A stretch of DNA of 64,000 nucleotides from Methyloversatilis sp. XJ19-49. Its GTDB lineage: Bacteria > Pseudomonadota > Gammaproteobacteria > Burkholderiales > Rhodocyclaceae. Made by a program: the position numbers and the translations under genes. Location: the NCBI RefSeq assembly GCF_024580145.1, contig NZ_JANINI010000001.1, positions 478,626-542,625 of the forward strand. The letters run 5' to 3'. The notes under the pieces are model-generated. The model made no database searches, was not told the origin of the DNA, and saw only the letters and a program-made list of their open reading frames with translations. Positions within the stretch are counted from its first letter, which is position 1, and each line of letters opens with the position of its first letter. This document shows, piece by piece, positions 25,361-34,775 of the stretch.

Positions 25361-27975
25361 CACAGCCTGCCCTCCACCCAGTTCGCGACACCGGCCAGTG
25401 CCGCCGCGAGGTTTTCCGGCTGCGTGCCGCCGGCCTGCGCCATGTCCGGCTTGCCACCGCCCTTGCCGCCGACCTGTGCCGCAACGAAATTGACCAGTTC
25501 GCCGGCCTTCACCTTCGCCGTCAGGTCCGGCGTGACGCCGGCGATCAGACTCACCTTGCCGTCGTTGACCGCGGCCAGCACGATGGCAGCCGAACCGAGC
25601 TTGTCGCGCAGCTTGTCCAGCGTTTCGCGCAACGCCGGCACATCGGCGCCTTCCATCACCGCCGCCAGCACCTTCGCACTGCCGATGGTCACGGCCTGCG
25701 CCGCCAGATCGTCGCCCTGGCTCGATGCCAGCTTGCTCTTCAGCCGGACCAGCTCCTTCTCCAGCACCCGCACGTGATCCAGCGTCTGCGCAATCTTGGC
25801 CGGCAGTTCAGCCGGCGGCGCCTTGAAAGCCGCAGCCGCCTGCGCGACCAGCCGGTCCTGTCCCTGCACGAAGCCGACGGCGTTTTCGCCGGTGATGGCC
25901 TCGACCCGGCGCACGCCTGCCGCGACGCCCGCTTCGACCGTGATCTTGAACAGTCCGATGTCGCCGGTGCGCGCCACGTGGGTGCCGCCACACAGTTCGC
26001 GCGATGAGCCGATGTCGAGCACGCGCACCTCGTCGCCGTACTTTTCGCCGAACAACATCATCGCGCCGGTCTTCTGCGCGTCCTCGATCGACATCACACG
26101 CGCCTGCGTTGCCGCATTGGCGAGGATTTCCGCGTTGACGATGCGCTCGACGCGGGCGATCTGGTCGTCGGTCATGGGCGCGTGATGCACGAAGTCGAAG
26201 CGCGTCTTGTCGGCATCGACCAGCGAACCCTTCTGCGCCACATGTTCTCCGAGTACCTCGCGCAACGCCTTGTGCATCAGGTGCGTGACCGAGTGGTTGC
26301 GCGCGGTGGCGGCGCGGGCGCGCACATCGACGCGCGCGCTGACCGTGTCGCCGACTGCCAGACGGCCGGTGCCAACCACGCCGTGATGGCCGAACACCGC
26401 CGCCTGGATCTTCAGCGTGTCCTCGACGTTGAAGATGCCCTGCGCGCCGCGCAGCTCGCCGCGGTCACCGACCTGACCGCCGGATTCGGCATAGAAAGGC
26501 GTGTCGTCGAGCACCACGACGCCCAGTTCGCCCTCGTGCAGCGACTCGACCGGCGCGCCATCGCGGTAAAGCGCCAGCACCCTGCCCTGTGCATCCAGCT
26601 TGTCATAGCCGTGGAAGGCGGTCGCCGCGCCGTCGTATTCGAGCGCGGTGGCCATGCGAAACTTGCCGGCGGCGCGCGCCTGGTCCTTCTGACGAGCCAT
26701 TGCGGCGTCAAAGCCGGCCTGATCGACGGTGACGGAACGCTCACGGCAGATGTCTGCCGTCAGGTCGAGCGGGAAGCCGTAGGTGTCGTGCAGCTTGAAC
26801 GCGGTTTCGCCATCCAGTGCGGTGCCCTCGGGCAGCGCGCTCAGCGCCGATTCGAGGATGGACATGCCGTTTTCGATGGTCGCGAAGAAGCGCTCTTCCT
26901 CCTGCCGCAGCACGTCCATCACCTTCTGCTGCGCCGCGGCCAGATCCGGATAGGCGCTGCCCATCTGCGCCACCAGGTCCGGCACCATGCGGTGGAAAAA
27001 CGCGGCGCGCGCGCCGAGCTTGTAGCCGTGACGGATGGCGCGGCGGATGATGCGGCGCAGCACGTAGCCGCGCCCCTCGTTGCCCGGGATGACGCCATCG
27101 GCGATCAGGAAGGAACAGGCGCGGATGTGGTCGGCCAGCACCTTCAACGACGGATTGTCGAGATCGGCGGTGTGCGTTTCGCGCGCGGCGGCGGCGATCA
27201 GCACGACGAACAGGTCGATTTCGTAATTGCTGTGCACATGCTGCAGCACGGCAGCGATGCGCTCCAGCCCCATGCCGGTGTCGACACTGGGCTTGGGCAG
27301 CGGATGCAGCACGCCGGCTTCATCGCGGTTGTACTGCATGAACACGTTGTTCCAGATTTCGATGTAGCGGTCGCCGTCTTCATCAGGGGACCCCGGCGGG
27401 CCGCCCGGAATGTCTTCACCGTGGTCGTAGAAGATTTCCGTGCACGGGCCGCACGGGCCGGTGTCGCCCATCATCCAGAAGTTGTCGGACGCGTAGCGCG
27501 CGCCCTTGTTGTCGCCGATGCGTACGATGCGCTCGACCGGCACGCCGATCCGGTCGCGCCAGATCGCATAGGCTTCGTCGTCCTCGGCGTACACCGTGAC
27601 CCACAGCTTGTCCGCCGGCAGCTTGAACACTCCGGTCAGCAGTTCCCACGCGTAATCGATGGCGTCCTGCTTGAAATAGTCGCCGAAGCTGAAGTTGCCC
27701 AGCATTTCGAAGAAGGTGTGGTGGCGCGCGGTATAGCCGACGTTCTCCAGGTCGTTGTGCTTGCCGCCGGCGCGCACACATTTCTGCGACGTGGTCGCGC
27801 GGTTGTAGCTGCGCTTGTCGAAGCCGAGGAACACGTCCTTGAACTGGTTCATGCCGGCGTTGGTGAACAGCAGCGTCGGGTCTTCGTGCGGCACGAGCGA
27901 ACTGGACGCCACGATCTGGTGGCCCTTGGACGCGAAGAAATTCAGGAAGGCGGAGCGGATGTCGGCGCTGGTCAT
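25360..27975 (-). CDS. alaS: alanyl-tRNA synthetase
   Basis: An 871-residue class II aminoacyl-tRNA synthetase that charges tRNA-Ala and edits misacylated Ser/Gly. Domains in order: catalytic core ([43 protein letters not shown]), recognition domain, editing domain with the [13 protein letters not shown] zinc motif near residue 560 and [14 protein letters not shown] near 660, then the C-Ala domain. Length matches the family. I placed the start at MTSADIR (27975); the codon at 27984 is also in frame and neither has a clear Shine-Dalgarno sequence. It reads away from glpK on the other strand. Confidence 0.96.
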   Translation of the reverse strand: MTSADIRSAFLNFFASKGHQIVASSSLVPHEDPTLLFTNAGMNQFKDVFLGFDKRSYNRATTSQKCVRAGGKHNDLENVGYTARHHTFFEMLGNFSFGDYFKQDAIDYAWELLTGVFKLPADKLWVTVYAEDDEAYAIWRDRIGVPVERIVRIGDNKGARYASDNFWMMGDTGPCGPCTEIFYDHGEDIPGGPPGSPDEDGDRYIEIWNNVFMQYNRDEAGVLHPLPKPSVDTGMGLERIAAVLQHVHSNYEIDLFVVLIAAAARETHTADLDNPSLKVLADHIRACSFLIADGVIPGNEGRGYVLRRIIRRAIRHGYKLGARAAFFHRMVPDLVAQMGSAYPDLAAAQQKVMDVLRQEEERFFATIENGMSILESALSALPEGTALDGETAFKLHDTYGFPLDLTADICRERSVTVDQAGFDAAMARQKDQARAAGKFRMATALEYDGAATAFHGYDKLDAQGRVLALYRDGAPVESLHEGELGVVVLDDTPFYAESGGQVGDRGELRGAQGIFNVEDTLKIQAAVFGHHGVVGTGRLAVGDTVSARVDVRARAATARNHSVTHLMHKALREVLGEHVAQKGSLVDADKTRFDFVHHAPMTDDQIARVERIVNAEILANAATQARVMSIEDAQKTGAMMLFGEKYGDEVRVLDIGSSRELCGGTHVARTGDIGLFKITVEAGVAAGVRRVEAITGENAVGFVQGQDRLVAQAAAAFKAPPAELPAKIAQTLDHVRVLEKELVRLKSKLASSQGDDLAAQAVTIGSAKVLAAVMEGADVPALRETLDKLRDKLGSAAIVLAAVNDGKVSLIAGVTPDLTAKVKAGELVNFVAAQVGGKGGGKPDMAQAGGTQPENLAAALAGVANWVEGRL

Positions 27976-28097
27976 GGTCGGCAATGGGGAATCAGGAGAG
28001 CGCTAAACTGCGCGAAACAGCCGCAGATTCTAGCATTCCGCCCGCAGCGCCCGATGGCTGCGCTGCCGTGGATACGACAGGCGGACAAGGAGAAGAC

Positions 28098-29570
28098 ATG
28101 CGCTACATCCTCGCCCTCGATCAGGGCACGACCAGCTCGCGCGCGCTGCTGTTCGACACCGACAGCCGCATCGTTGCGATGGCGCAGCGCGAACTGCCGC
28201 AGCACTACCCGCAGCCCGGCTGGGTGGAACACGACGCCCGGCGCATCTGGACCGATACCGTCGACTGCGTGAAGGAGGCGCTGATGCGCGCCGCGCTTGC
28301 GCCGACCGACATCGCCGCAATCGGCATCACCAATCAGCGCGAAACCGTCGTGCTGTGGGACCGCACGACCGGCGAGCCGCTGGGCCCGGTCATCGTCTGG
28401 CAGGACCGGCGCACGGCGGAGGTCTGCGCCCGCCTCAAGGACGACGGCGACGAGGACGCGGTGCGCGCGAAGACCGGCCTGGTGCTGGACCCCTACTTTT
28501 CGGCCAGCAAGATTGCCTGGCTGCTCGACCACCTGCCCGGCGCCCGCGAACGCGCGCTGCGCGGCGAACTGGCCTGCGGCACGATGGACAGCTGGCTGGT
28601 GTGGCAGCTCACCGACGGGCGCACGCATCTGACCGACCTCACGAACGCCAGCCGCACCCAGCTGCTGGACATCCACACCGGCCAGTGGGACGACGGCCTG
28701 CTCGAACTGTTCGCGATTCCGCGTGTGCTGCTGCCGCGCGTGGTGCCGTCCAGCGGTGTCCTGGCGGAAACCGGCGCTGCGCTGTTCGGCCGCGCGCTGC
28801 CGATTACCGGCATCGCCGGCGACCAGCAGGCGGCACTTTACGGGCAGGGCTGCACGGCGCAGGGGCTGGCCAAGAATACCTACGGCACCGGCTGTTTCAT
28901 GCTCATGCATACCGGTGAACAGGCCATCGCGTCGCGCCACGGTCTGCTGACCACCTGTGCGGCGCAGACGTCGGCGCGCATCGAATACGCGCTCGAAGGC
29001 AGCGTGTTCGTGACCGGGGCGCTGGTGCAGTGGCTGCGCGACGGGCTGGGGCTGATCGCCCGCTCGGGCGACATCGAGGCGCTCGCGGGCAGCGTGCCGG
29101 ACAGCGCCGGCGTCACCCTCGTGCCGGCCTTCACCGGCCTGGGCGCACCGCACTGGTCGGCCGAAGCGCGCGGCGCAATCTATGGCCTGACGCGCGGCAC
29201 CACACGCGCCCACATCGCGCGCGCCGCGCTCGAAGCCATCGCGCTGCAGACGCTGGATGTGATGCGGGCGATGGAAGCCGATGCCGGTGCGTCGCTGCGA
29301 GAACTGCGCGTCGATGGCGGCGGCACGGTCAATACCCTGCTGATGCAGATGCAGGCCGACCTGCTCGGCTGCGCGGTGCGCGTGGCGCCGGCGGCCGAAA
29401 CCACGGCACTCGGTGCAGCGCGGCTGGCGGCGCTGGGCGCAGGCATCGCGATGCAGACGGCAGCCGACGACGGTCGGCTTTACCTGCCGTCGGGCGCGTC
29501 AGGCGCCGCGCTGATCGCACAATGGCGGGCCGCGCTGCATGCCACGCTGGATCATGTGCAGCAGCGCTGA
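28098..29570 (+). CDS. glpK: glycerol kinase
   Basis: A 490-residue FGGY kinase that phosphorylates glycerol to sn-glycerol 3-phosphate. Signatures: [18 protein letters not shown] at the N-terminus, [29 protein letters not shown] near 80, the FGGY motif [14 protein letters not shown] near 240, [13 protein letters not shown] near 262 and [22 protein letters not shown] near 400. ATG 28098 has AAGGAGAAG in front. It overlaps the convergent ugpQ gene by 19 bases, which makes a small glycerol/glycerophosphodiester cluster with the next three genes. Confidence 0.97.
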   Translation: MRYILALDQGTTSSRALLFDTDSRIVAMAQRELPQHYPQPGWVEHDARRIWTDTVDCVKEALMRAALAPTDIAAIGITNQRETVVLWDRTTGEPLGPVIVWQDRRTAEVCARLKDDGDEDAVRAKTGLVLDPYFSASKIAWLLDHLPGARERALRGELACGTMDSWLVWQLTDGRTHLTDLTNASRTQLLDIHTGQWDDGLLELFAIPRVLLPRVVPSSGVLAETGAALFGRALPITGIAGDQQAALYGQGCTAQGLAKNTYGTGCFMLMHTGEQAIASRHGLLTTCAAQTSARIEYALEGSVFVTGALVQWLRDGLGLIARSGDIEALAGSVPDSAGVTLVPAFTGLGAPHWSAEARGAIYGLTRGTTRAHIARAALEAIALQTLDVMRAMEADAGASLRELRVDGGGTVNTLLMQMQADLLGCAVRVAPAAETTALGAARLAALGAGIAMQTAADDGRLYLPSGASGAALIAQWRAALHATLDHVQQR

Positions 29571-30304
29571 GGCAGGTCGAGCATGTCGGTAAACAGACCG
29601 GCCACACCGGCCGCAATCAGCTCACGGGCACGCGCAGCGTCATTCACCGTATAGCACAGCAGCGGCACGCCTGTTTCGCGCACCACCCGGAGTTGCTGAA
29701 CATCGAGCGCCGACTGGTCGCAGTGCACCGACAGCGCGCCGTGCGCGCGCACTTGGGCCGCCCAGTCTTCGGGCAGCCGTTCGAACAGCAGGCCGCGCGG
29801 AAGATCGGGCGCCGACTCGCGCGCCGACTCGAGGGCGTCCATCGAGAACGAGGACAGCAGCGGCGGCCGTACGCCGGCAGGCCAGCGCGCCGCGACCGCG
29901 TGCGCGACGACTTCGCCGGTGCGACGATCGAAGCCGGTGGCCGGCTTGATTTCGATGTTGGCGGTGATGTCCAGCGCGAGCAGGCAATCGAGCGCCTGAT
30001 CCAGCGTCGGAATGCGTTCTCCGGCGAAGGTCGGGCCGTGCCAGCGCCCGGCATCGAGTTGCCGCAGCGCGTTGGCGTTGTGTGCGCTGACATTGCCCAC
30101 GCCGTCCGTCGTGCGCTCCAGCGTTTCGTCATGAATCAGCAGCGGCACGTCATCGCGGCTCAGCATGACGTCGAACTCGACCATGCCGAAGCCGGCTGCC
30201 GCGCCGGTGCGGATCGCGGCGAGCGTGTTTTCCGGTGCCGCCGAGCCACCGCCGCGATGGGCGATCCACAGCGGATAGGACCAGGGCGACCGCCTGGACG
30301 TCAT
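29552..30304 (-). CDS. ugpQ: glycerophosphodiester phosphodiesterase
   Basis: A 250-residue cytoplasmic GDPD enzyme, which releases glycerol 3-phosphate from glycerophosphodiesters. The TIM-barrel signature is present: [19 protein letters not shown] (catalytic His, Glu), [25 protein letters not shown] (metal Glu-Asp and catalytic His), and [10 protein letters not shown] (third metal ligand). There is no signal peptide, so it is of the UgpQ rather than GlpQ type. It converges on glpK with a 19-base overlap, and its product enters the same pathway as the kinase product. Confidence 0.95.
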   Translation of the reverse strand: MTSRRSPWSYPLWIAHRGGGSAAPENTLAAIRTGAAAGFGMVEFDVMLSRDDVPLLIHDETLERTTDGVGNVSAHNANALRQLDAGRWHGPTFAGERIPTLDQALDCLLALDITANIEIKPATGFDRRTGEVVAHAVAARWPAGVRPPLLSSFSMDALESARESAPDLPRGLLFERLPEDWAAQVRAHGALSVHCDQSALDVQQLRVVRETGVPLLCYTVNDAARARELIAAGVAGLFTDMLDLPQRCCT

Positions 30305-30314
30305 CGGGTCGGCT

Positions 30315-30551
30315 TCAGGCGGGATCGAGCAACTCGCGCGCCTGACGCGCGATGTCGTCGTCGGTCAGCCAGGCGATGGCGGTCAGCATGTCCACCGAGG
30401 TGCCGGCAGCGACGCCTTCGCGCACCCACTTCTCGATCGCCTTGACGCGCGCCGCGTCGTCGAGCGCGAGCAGCCGGCGCAACGGTTCACCGACCGTCGC
30501 GTCCGCGCGCGCCGAGCGGATCAGCAGGACGAGTTGATCGACTTCACACAT
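30315..30551 (-). CDS. small hypothetical protein beside ugpQ
   Basis: A predicted 78-residue, mostly helical acidic protein (MCEVDQLVLLIRSARADATVGE...), not recognised. It overlaps the end of the upstream UgpB-like gene by 31 bases and ends 10 bases before ugpQ, so it is part of that operon. ATG 30551 has GAGGGCAGG upstream. No signal peptide or membrane segment is seen. Confidence 0.62.
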   Translation of the reverse strand: MCEVDQLVLLIRSARADATVGEPLRRLLALDDAARVKAIEKWVREGVAAGTSVDMLTAIAWLTDDDIARQARELLDPA

Positions 30552-31903
30552 GGACCTGCCCTCAGCACCGCTGTGTCGAGCACAGCCTTGGCCGGCTTGC
30601 GGTCGGCCCACAGCTCTTCCAGTTCTTCATCGAGTACCGCACGCACGCGCGGGTTGCTGGCGGCGATGCTGGTCTGTTCGTCCTTCTCACCGGCCCGACC
30701 CGCGAGCTGGCGCAGTGCCACCCGGGCAACGCTGTCCGCGGTCGGTGCATCAACAGGACTGATGGCCACCATGCCGGCGCGGTTCAGCGGAATGAAGCCG
30801 GTGGCCAGCGACCACTGGGCCTGGCGGTCCGGATCGAGCAGGAAGGTGACAAAGCGCGCGATGGTGCGCGTTTCCTCGGCGCCGCGACCGGCGCTCACCC
30901 ACAGGCTGGCACCATCGGCGAGCGTATGGCGCGGCGCGTTGCGGATGTCTTCATGAAAGGGCAGCGCCGCGACACCGACGTCGAATTTGGCGTCGCGCTT
31001 GATCTGCGGCCAGGCCGAGGAGCGTGCAGTCAGCACCTGACACTGGCCGCCGGCGAACATCGGGACCGCCTCGTCGCCGCGCCCGAAAATGTGCAGATAG
31101 CGGCTCTTGTACCACGACGACATCATGGCCAGATGCTTCACCTGCACGAGGCCGTTGATGGCGAGCGCTTCTCCGGTCTTGCCCTGCTTGCGCGCGAACG
31201 GCTCGTTGTGCCAGGCGCTGATGTTGTCCACGTGGATCTGGGTCGGGCGAGCACTGGTGTAGGGGCAGGCATAGCCGCCATCGCGCAGGGTGCCGAGCGC
31301 TTCCTGCAGCGAGAACCAGTGGGTCGGCGGCACGTTCGGGTCGAGCCCGACCCGGCTGAAGGCGTCGCGGTTGTAGAACATGACCGGCGTCGTGAGGCCG
31401 ATCGGCAGCGCATTCAGGCGGCCCTTCGCGCCATTCAGATACGGAGGCATCGGCGCGGGGATGACGGCGTGGGCGAATTTTTCCTTCGCGGTCGTCATCA
31501 CCTGGTGCAGCGGAATGTAGCGCGGCTTGCCGTCAAGGAAGCGCTGGCGCGCGCCGTCGTCGAGCACCAGCATGGCGGGCAGTCCTGGCACCGCCGCGTC
31601 CGCGTCTTCCCAGTTGCGAGTGCTGAGCACGATCTTCTGTTTGGCTTTGCCGCCCGCATTGAAGTCGTCCACCAACGCCTGCAGCGCGACCGCGGCGGCT
31701 TCGTCCAGACCGTGCGCCAGTTCGACTTCGGTGGCTTCCTTCGGCGCGGCGGCCTTGCCGCTGGCCTTCGAGCTGGCCTTGGCGGCGGGTTTGCTTGCCT
31801 TGGCGCTGGCAGCCGGCTTGGGCGTTGCCGTATTGGCGCCCGCCGACATCGGCGCGAACATGACGCTGGCCGCGATCAACGCGGCTAACGGCTTGATGTA
31901 CAT
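30521..31903 (-). CDS. UgpB-like extracellular solute-binding protein (orphan)
   Basis: A 460-residue periplasmic protein similar to the glycerol-3-phosphate binding protein UgpB (family 1 solute-binding fold). A signal peptide (MYIKPLAALIAASVMFAPMSAGA) is followed by a long Ala/Lys/Ser/Pro-rich spacer (residues about 27-58), then the ligand-binding domain: VELAHGLDEAAAVALQALVDDFNAG, the segment ALPIGLTTPVMFYNRDAFSRVG near residue 165 and the conserved FALATGFIPLNR-like end. UgpA, UgpE and UgpC are not encoded here, so it cannot form a transporter by itself. The ugpQ and glpK neighbours support a glycerophosphate link. ATG 31903 has GAGGAG upstream. Confidence 0.82.
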   Translation of the reverse strand: MYIKPLAALIAASVMFAPMSAGANTATPKPAASAKASKPAAKASSKASGKAAAPKEATEVELAHGLDEAAAVALQALVDDFNAGGKAKQKIVLSTRNWEDADAAVPGLPAMLVLDDGARQRFLDGKPRYIPLHQVMTTAKEKFAHAVIPAPMPPYLNGAKGRLNALPIGLTTPVMFYNRDAFSRVGLDPNVPPTHWFSLQEALGTLRDGGYACPYTSARPTQIHVDNISAWHNEPFARKQGKTGEALAINGLVQVKHLAMMSSWYKSRYLHIFGRGDEAVPMFAGGQCQVLTARSSAWPQIKRDAKFDVGVAALPFHEDIRNAPRHTLADGASLWVSAGRGAEETRTIARFVTFLLDPDRQAQWSLATGFIPLNRAGMVAISPVDAPTADSVARVALRQLAGRAGEKDEQTSIAASNPRVRAVLDEELEELWADRKPAKAVLDTAVLRAGPCVKSINSSC

Positions 31904-31941
31904 CCGTAAATCTCCTCTGTGCAACATTGCAGGCCGCCCGG

Positions 31942-33000
31942 TCACGGCGCCGGGTTGGTGTAGCGCAGATGCAGCGCGTCGATGGCTTCGTTCAGCGCGT
32001 TCGACAGCGTTACGGTCCATGCATCGATATTTTCCCGCAACTGAGTGCGCGTGGTCACACCGATCAGGGTACTCGCCACGGCATGGCGCCGATAGCAGAA
32101 CGCAAGCGCCAGCTGGGTCGGCGTAAGTCCGTGTTCGTGCGCCAGCAGGGCGTAGGCACGCGAAGCCGGCGCCACATTTTCCTTGAAGTAGCGCTGGCCG
32201 AACTGCGGAAATTCATTGATTCGACCTGCCGCGTCGGCGCGTTCGGCGTACTTGCCGGTCAGGTGGCCGAAGCCGAGCGGCGAGTACGCCAGCAGCGACA
32301 CCTGCTCGCGCGTACATACCTCGGACAGGCCGACATCGAAGGTACGGTTCATCAGGTGGTAGGCGTTCTGGATGCTCACCACGCGCGGCAGACCTTCGTC
32401 GGCCAGGCGCAGGCAGGTCATCAGGCCCCACGGCGTTTCGTTCGACACGCCGACATGGCGGATCTTGCCTTCCTCGATCAGCCGGCCGAGCGCTTCGAGC
32501 TGGCTGCGCAGCGATTCCGCCTCGCGCTCGCCGCCCGGGTCATATTCATACTGGCCGAACATCGGCACATTGCGCGCCGGCCAGTGGATCTGGTAGAGGT
32601 CGATGTAGTCGGTGCGCAGTCGCGCGAGCGATCCTTCAACGGCCTGCCGGATATTGCTTTCATCCAGCGCCAGCGGCCCGCCGCGTATCCATTCGATGCC
32701 GCGTGCCGGGCCGGCCACCTTGGTCGCGACGATGACCGACTCGCGCGGCCGGCGCGCAAGCCAGCTGCCGACGATGCGTTCGGTGTCGCCGAAGGTTTCC
32801 GCGCGCGCCGGGACGGGGTACATTTCGGCCGCATCGAGAAAGTCGATGCCGGCCTCGAAGGCTTCGTCCATGATGGCGTGGGCAGTGCGCTCGTCGACCT
32901 GCTGACCGAAGGTCATCGTGCCCAGGCCGATGGCCGGGACTTCAAGCGTCGAGCGGCCGAGACGCCGGCGCGCGATATCCTTCGTGCCGACGGCCTTCAT
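31942..33000 (-). CDS. tas: aldo/keto reductase, Tas family
   Basis: A 352-residue NADP-dependent aldo/keto reductase with the Tas signature: LGRSTLEVPAIGLGTMTFG at the start, GIDFLDAAEMYPVPARAETFGDTE near residue 48 (catalytic Asp/Tyr), DYIDLYQIHWPARNVPMFG near 130 and SIQNAYHLMNR near 205. The protein follows E. coli Tas closely across its length. The start is uncertain: in-frame ATGs lie at 33000, 33024 and 33060; I chose 33000 as the closest to known Tas N-termini. Its physiological substrate is unknown. It stands 38 bases upstream of the UgpB-like gene on the same strand. Confidence 0.85.
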   Translation of the reverse strand: MKAVGTKDIARRRLGRSTLEVPAIGLGTMTFGQQVDERTAHAIMDEAFEAGIDFLDAAEMYPVPARAETFGDTERIVGSWLARRPRESVIVATKVAGPARGIEWIRGGPLALDESNIRQAVEGSLARLRTDYIDLYQIHWPARNVPMFGQYEYDPGGEREAESLRSQLEALGRLIEEGKIRHVGVSNETPWGLMTCLRLADEGLPRVVSIQNAYHLMNRTFDVGLSEVCTREQVSLLAYSPLGFGHLTGKYAERADAAGRINEFPQFGQRYFKENVAPASRAYALLAHEHGLTPTQLALAFCYRRHAVASTLIGVTTRTQLRENIDAWTVTLSNALNEAIDALHLRYTNPAP

Positions 33001-33110
33001 TCCGGTAACTTTCGTAAGATTCATGCGGCGGACCGGATTGCGTTCCCAAGAGCGCGACATGTATCACAGACCGGTCGGCCCGGCACGGATTCACCCTGAA
33101 CGGACACACC

Positions 33111-34211
33111 TTGAAAACAAATCCCCTCGGCCTGCTGCTGTATTGCCGTGCCGGCTTCGAGCGCGAATGCGCGCAGGAGATCATGGATCGCTGCGGCGAC
33201 GCCGGCCAGATGATCGAACCGCAGGCCCAGGCCGGCAGTGGCTACGTGGAGGCATTTGCCGATGCGCGCGCGCTGAGCGCCTTGATGCGCAAGCTGAGCT
33301 GGCAGGACCTCACGTTCGCACGCCAGCTGGTGTGGGCGGGCCGTACCGTCGAAGGCATGACCCCGCGCGACCGCGTCACGCCGGTGGTCGAAGCCGCTCT
33401 CGAACTGGCACCGGGGTTCAGCGACTTCCTGATCGAAACACCGGACACCGACAACGTAAAAGCGCTGTCCGGCCTCAGCCGCAAGCTGGAAGGCTTCATG
33501 AGTCAGGCGCTTGAAACGGCCAACGCCTTCAGCGACGACCGGGAAGCACCACGCCTGCACATCTTCTTCACTGCAGCTGACCGCGCCACCGTGGCGCTGT
33601 CCTGGCCGGGCCGGCGCAGCGAGTGGCCAGGCGGCATTCCGCGCCTGCGCATGCCGCGCGAGGCGCCATCGCGCTCGACGCTAAAGCTGGCCGAAGCGTT
33701 TCACAGCCTGCTGACCGAAGACGAACAGGAAAGGCTGATCAAGCCCGGCATGAGCGCCGTCGACCTCGGTGCCGCACCGGGAGGCTGGACCTGGCACCTC
33801 GTGTCGCGCCATTTCGAAGTGACTGCGGTCGACAATGGGCCGATGAAGCCCGAATTGCTCGAAACCGGCCAGGTACGGCACAAGAAGGAAGACGGCTTCC
33901 GCTTTGTGCCGCGCAAGCCGGTCGACTGGCTGGTGTGCGACATGGTCGAACAGCCACGCCGCGTCGCCGCACTGGTCGCGCGTTGGGTCGCGCAGGGTCT
34001 GTGCCAGCACGCCATCTTCAACCTGAAGCTGCCGATGAAGCGGCGCTATGAAGAACTGCAGCTGTGTTCCGACCTGATCGCCGAAGCGCTGGAGTCGGTC
34101 GACAAGAAACACGAACTGCGTTTCCGCCAGCTCTACCACGACCGCGAGGAAGTCACCGGTTACCTGGGCGTGCCGGGCAAGTCCGCATCCGCGCGTCGCC
34201 GGCACGGCTGA
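33111..34211 (+). CDS. rlmM: 23S rRNA 2'-O-ribose C2498 methyltransferase RlmM
   Basis: A 366-residue methyltransferase. The N-terminal THUMP-like region begins LGLLLYCRAGFERECAQEIM; the Rossmann methyltransferase domain holds SAVDLGAAPGGWTWHLVSR (SAM site, about residue 220), DWLVCDMVEQPRRVAALVARW and the catalytic Lys segment IFNLKLPMKRRYEE near 300. These match the RlmM (YgdE) family that methylates C2498. It uses a TTG start at 33111. It is divergent from the Tas gene and ends next to the second REP cluster. Confidence 0.93.
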   Translation: MKTNPLGLLLYCRAGFERECAQEIMDRCGDAGQMIEPQAQAGSGYVEAFADARALSALMRKLSWQDLTFARQLVWAGRTVEGMTPRDRVTPVVEAALELAPGFSDFLIETPDTDNVKALSGLSRKLEGFMSQALETANAFSDDREAPRLHIFFTAADRATVALSWPGRRSEWPGGIPRLRMPREAPSRSTLKLAEAFHSLLTEDEQERLIKPGMSAVDLGAAPGGWTWHLVSRHFEVTAVDNGPMKPELLETGQVRHKKEDGFRFVPRKPVDWLVCDMVEQPRRVAALVARWVAQGLCQHAIFNLKLPMKRRYEELQLCSDLIAEALESVDKKHELRFRQLYHDREEVTGYLGVPGKSASARRRHG

Positions 34212-34236
34212 GCGGCGCGCCTGCTGAGCGGTGTTC

Positions 34237-34459
34237 CTGTTGTGGGAGCGGCGATCCACTGCCGGCCCTGCATGGCCGGCCGGCTCTGCGGGCGGCGAGC
34301 AGTGCTCGCCGAAACCCCCGCGCCGCCCTCGCCGCGATCGGCGCGTTGATCAACGATCATCGCGGCATCCATCGCGGCGAGGCCGCCGCTCCCCCAGGCC
34401 GCCGCTCCCACAGGCCGCCGCTCCCACAGGCCGCCGCTCCCACAGGCCGCCGCTCCCAG
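34237..34459. repeat. degenerate REP cluster with a 16-bp, 5-copy tandem array
   Basis: A partial REP (TTGTGGGAGCGGCGATC) sits near 34240. Further on, CTCGCCGCGATCGGCG and an inverted REP half (ATCGCGGCGAGGCCGCCGCTC, split here as ATCGCGGCGAGG plus CCGCCGCTC) are followed by five copies of AGGCCGCCGCTCCCAC at 34380-34459, with the first and last copies changed at one base. This is the same repeat family as the 16.8 and 40.4 kb elements, but the inner part is diverged. The 316 bases from 34460 to the helicase gene show only a GATAAT-like -10 box near 34540 and no gene. Confidence 0.85.
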
Positions 34460-34775
34460 AGGGCCGACACTTACACTGAGGTCGCCCCTCCCAGGCTGCC
34501 GTATGTCGAATCCGCGTCACGCGGGGCGAAACCGTGCACTGTGCGATAATGCACGCGCAGTCGCCTCGCCGGTCATGGCGCGGCCCGGAGTTTCCGATCC
34601 GGCCGGATTGCCCGGCCAGATCCTCCACTTCTCCCGCCCAGGCGCCTGCGCCCCGGGCTCGATTCCCGCGCCAATCTTACGTTGGCGCGCACTCGCGCCG
34701 GGTTTTCCGGAACCGATTTCCCCAGCCTGAACCGGCATGCCAGGCGGAAGTCCTTACACAAAGAGCTTCGCATAC

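Noticed and set aside
26182..28272. A 696-residue plus-strand frame opposite alaS
   Set aside because: Antisense of the alanyl-tRNA synthetase gene, which is conserved along its whole length.
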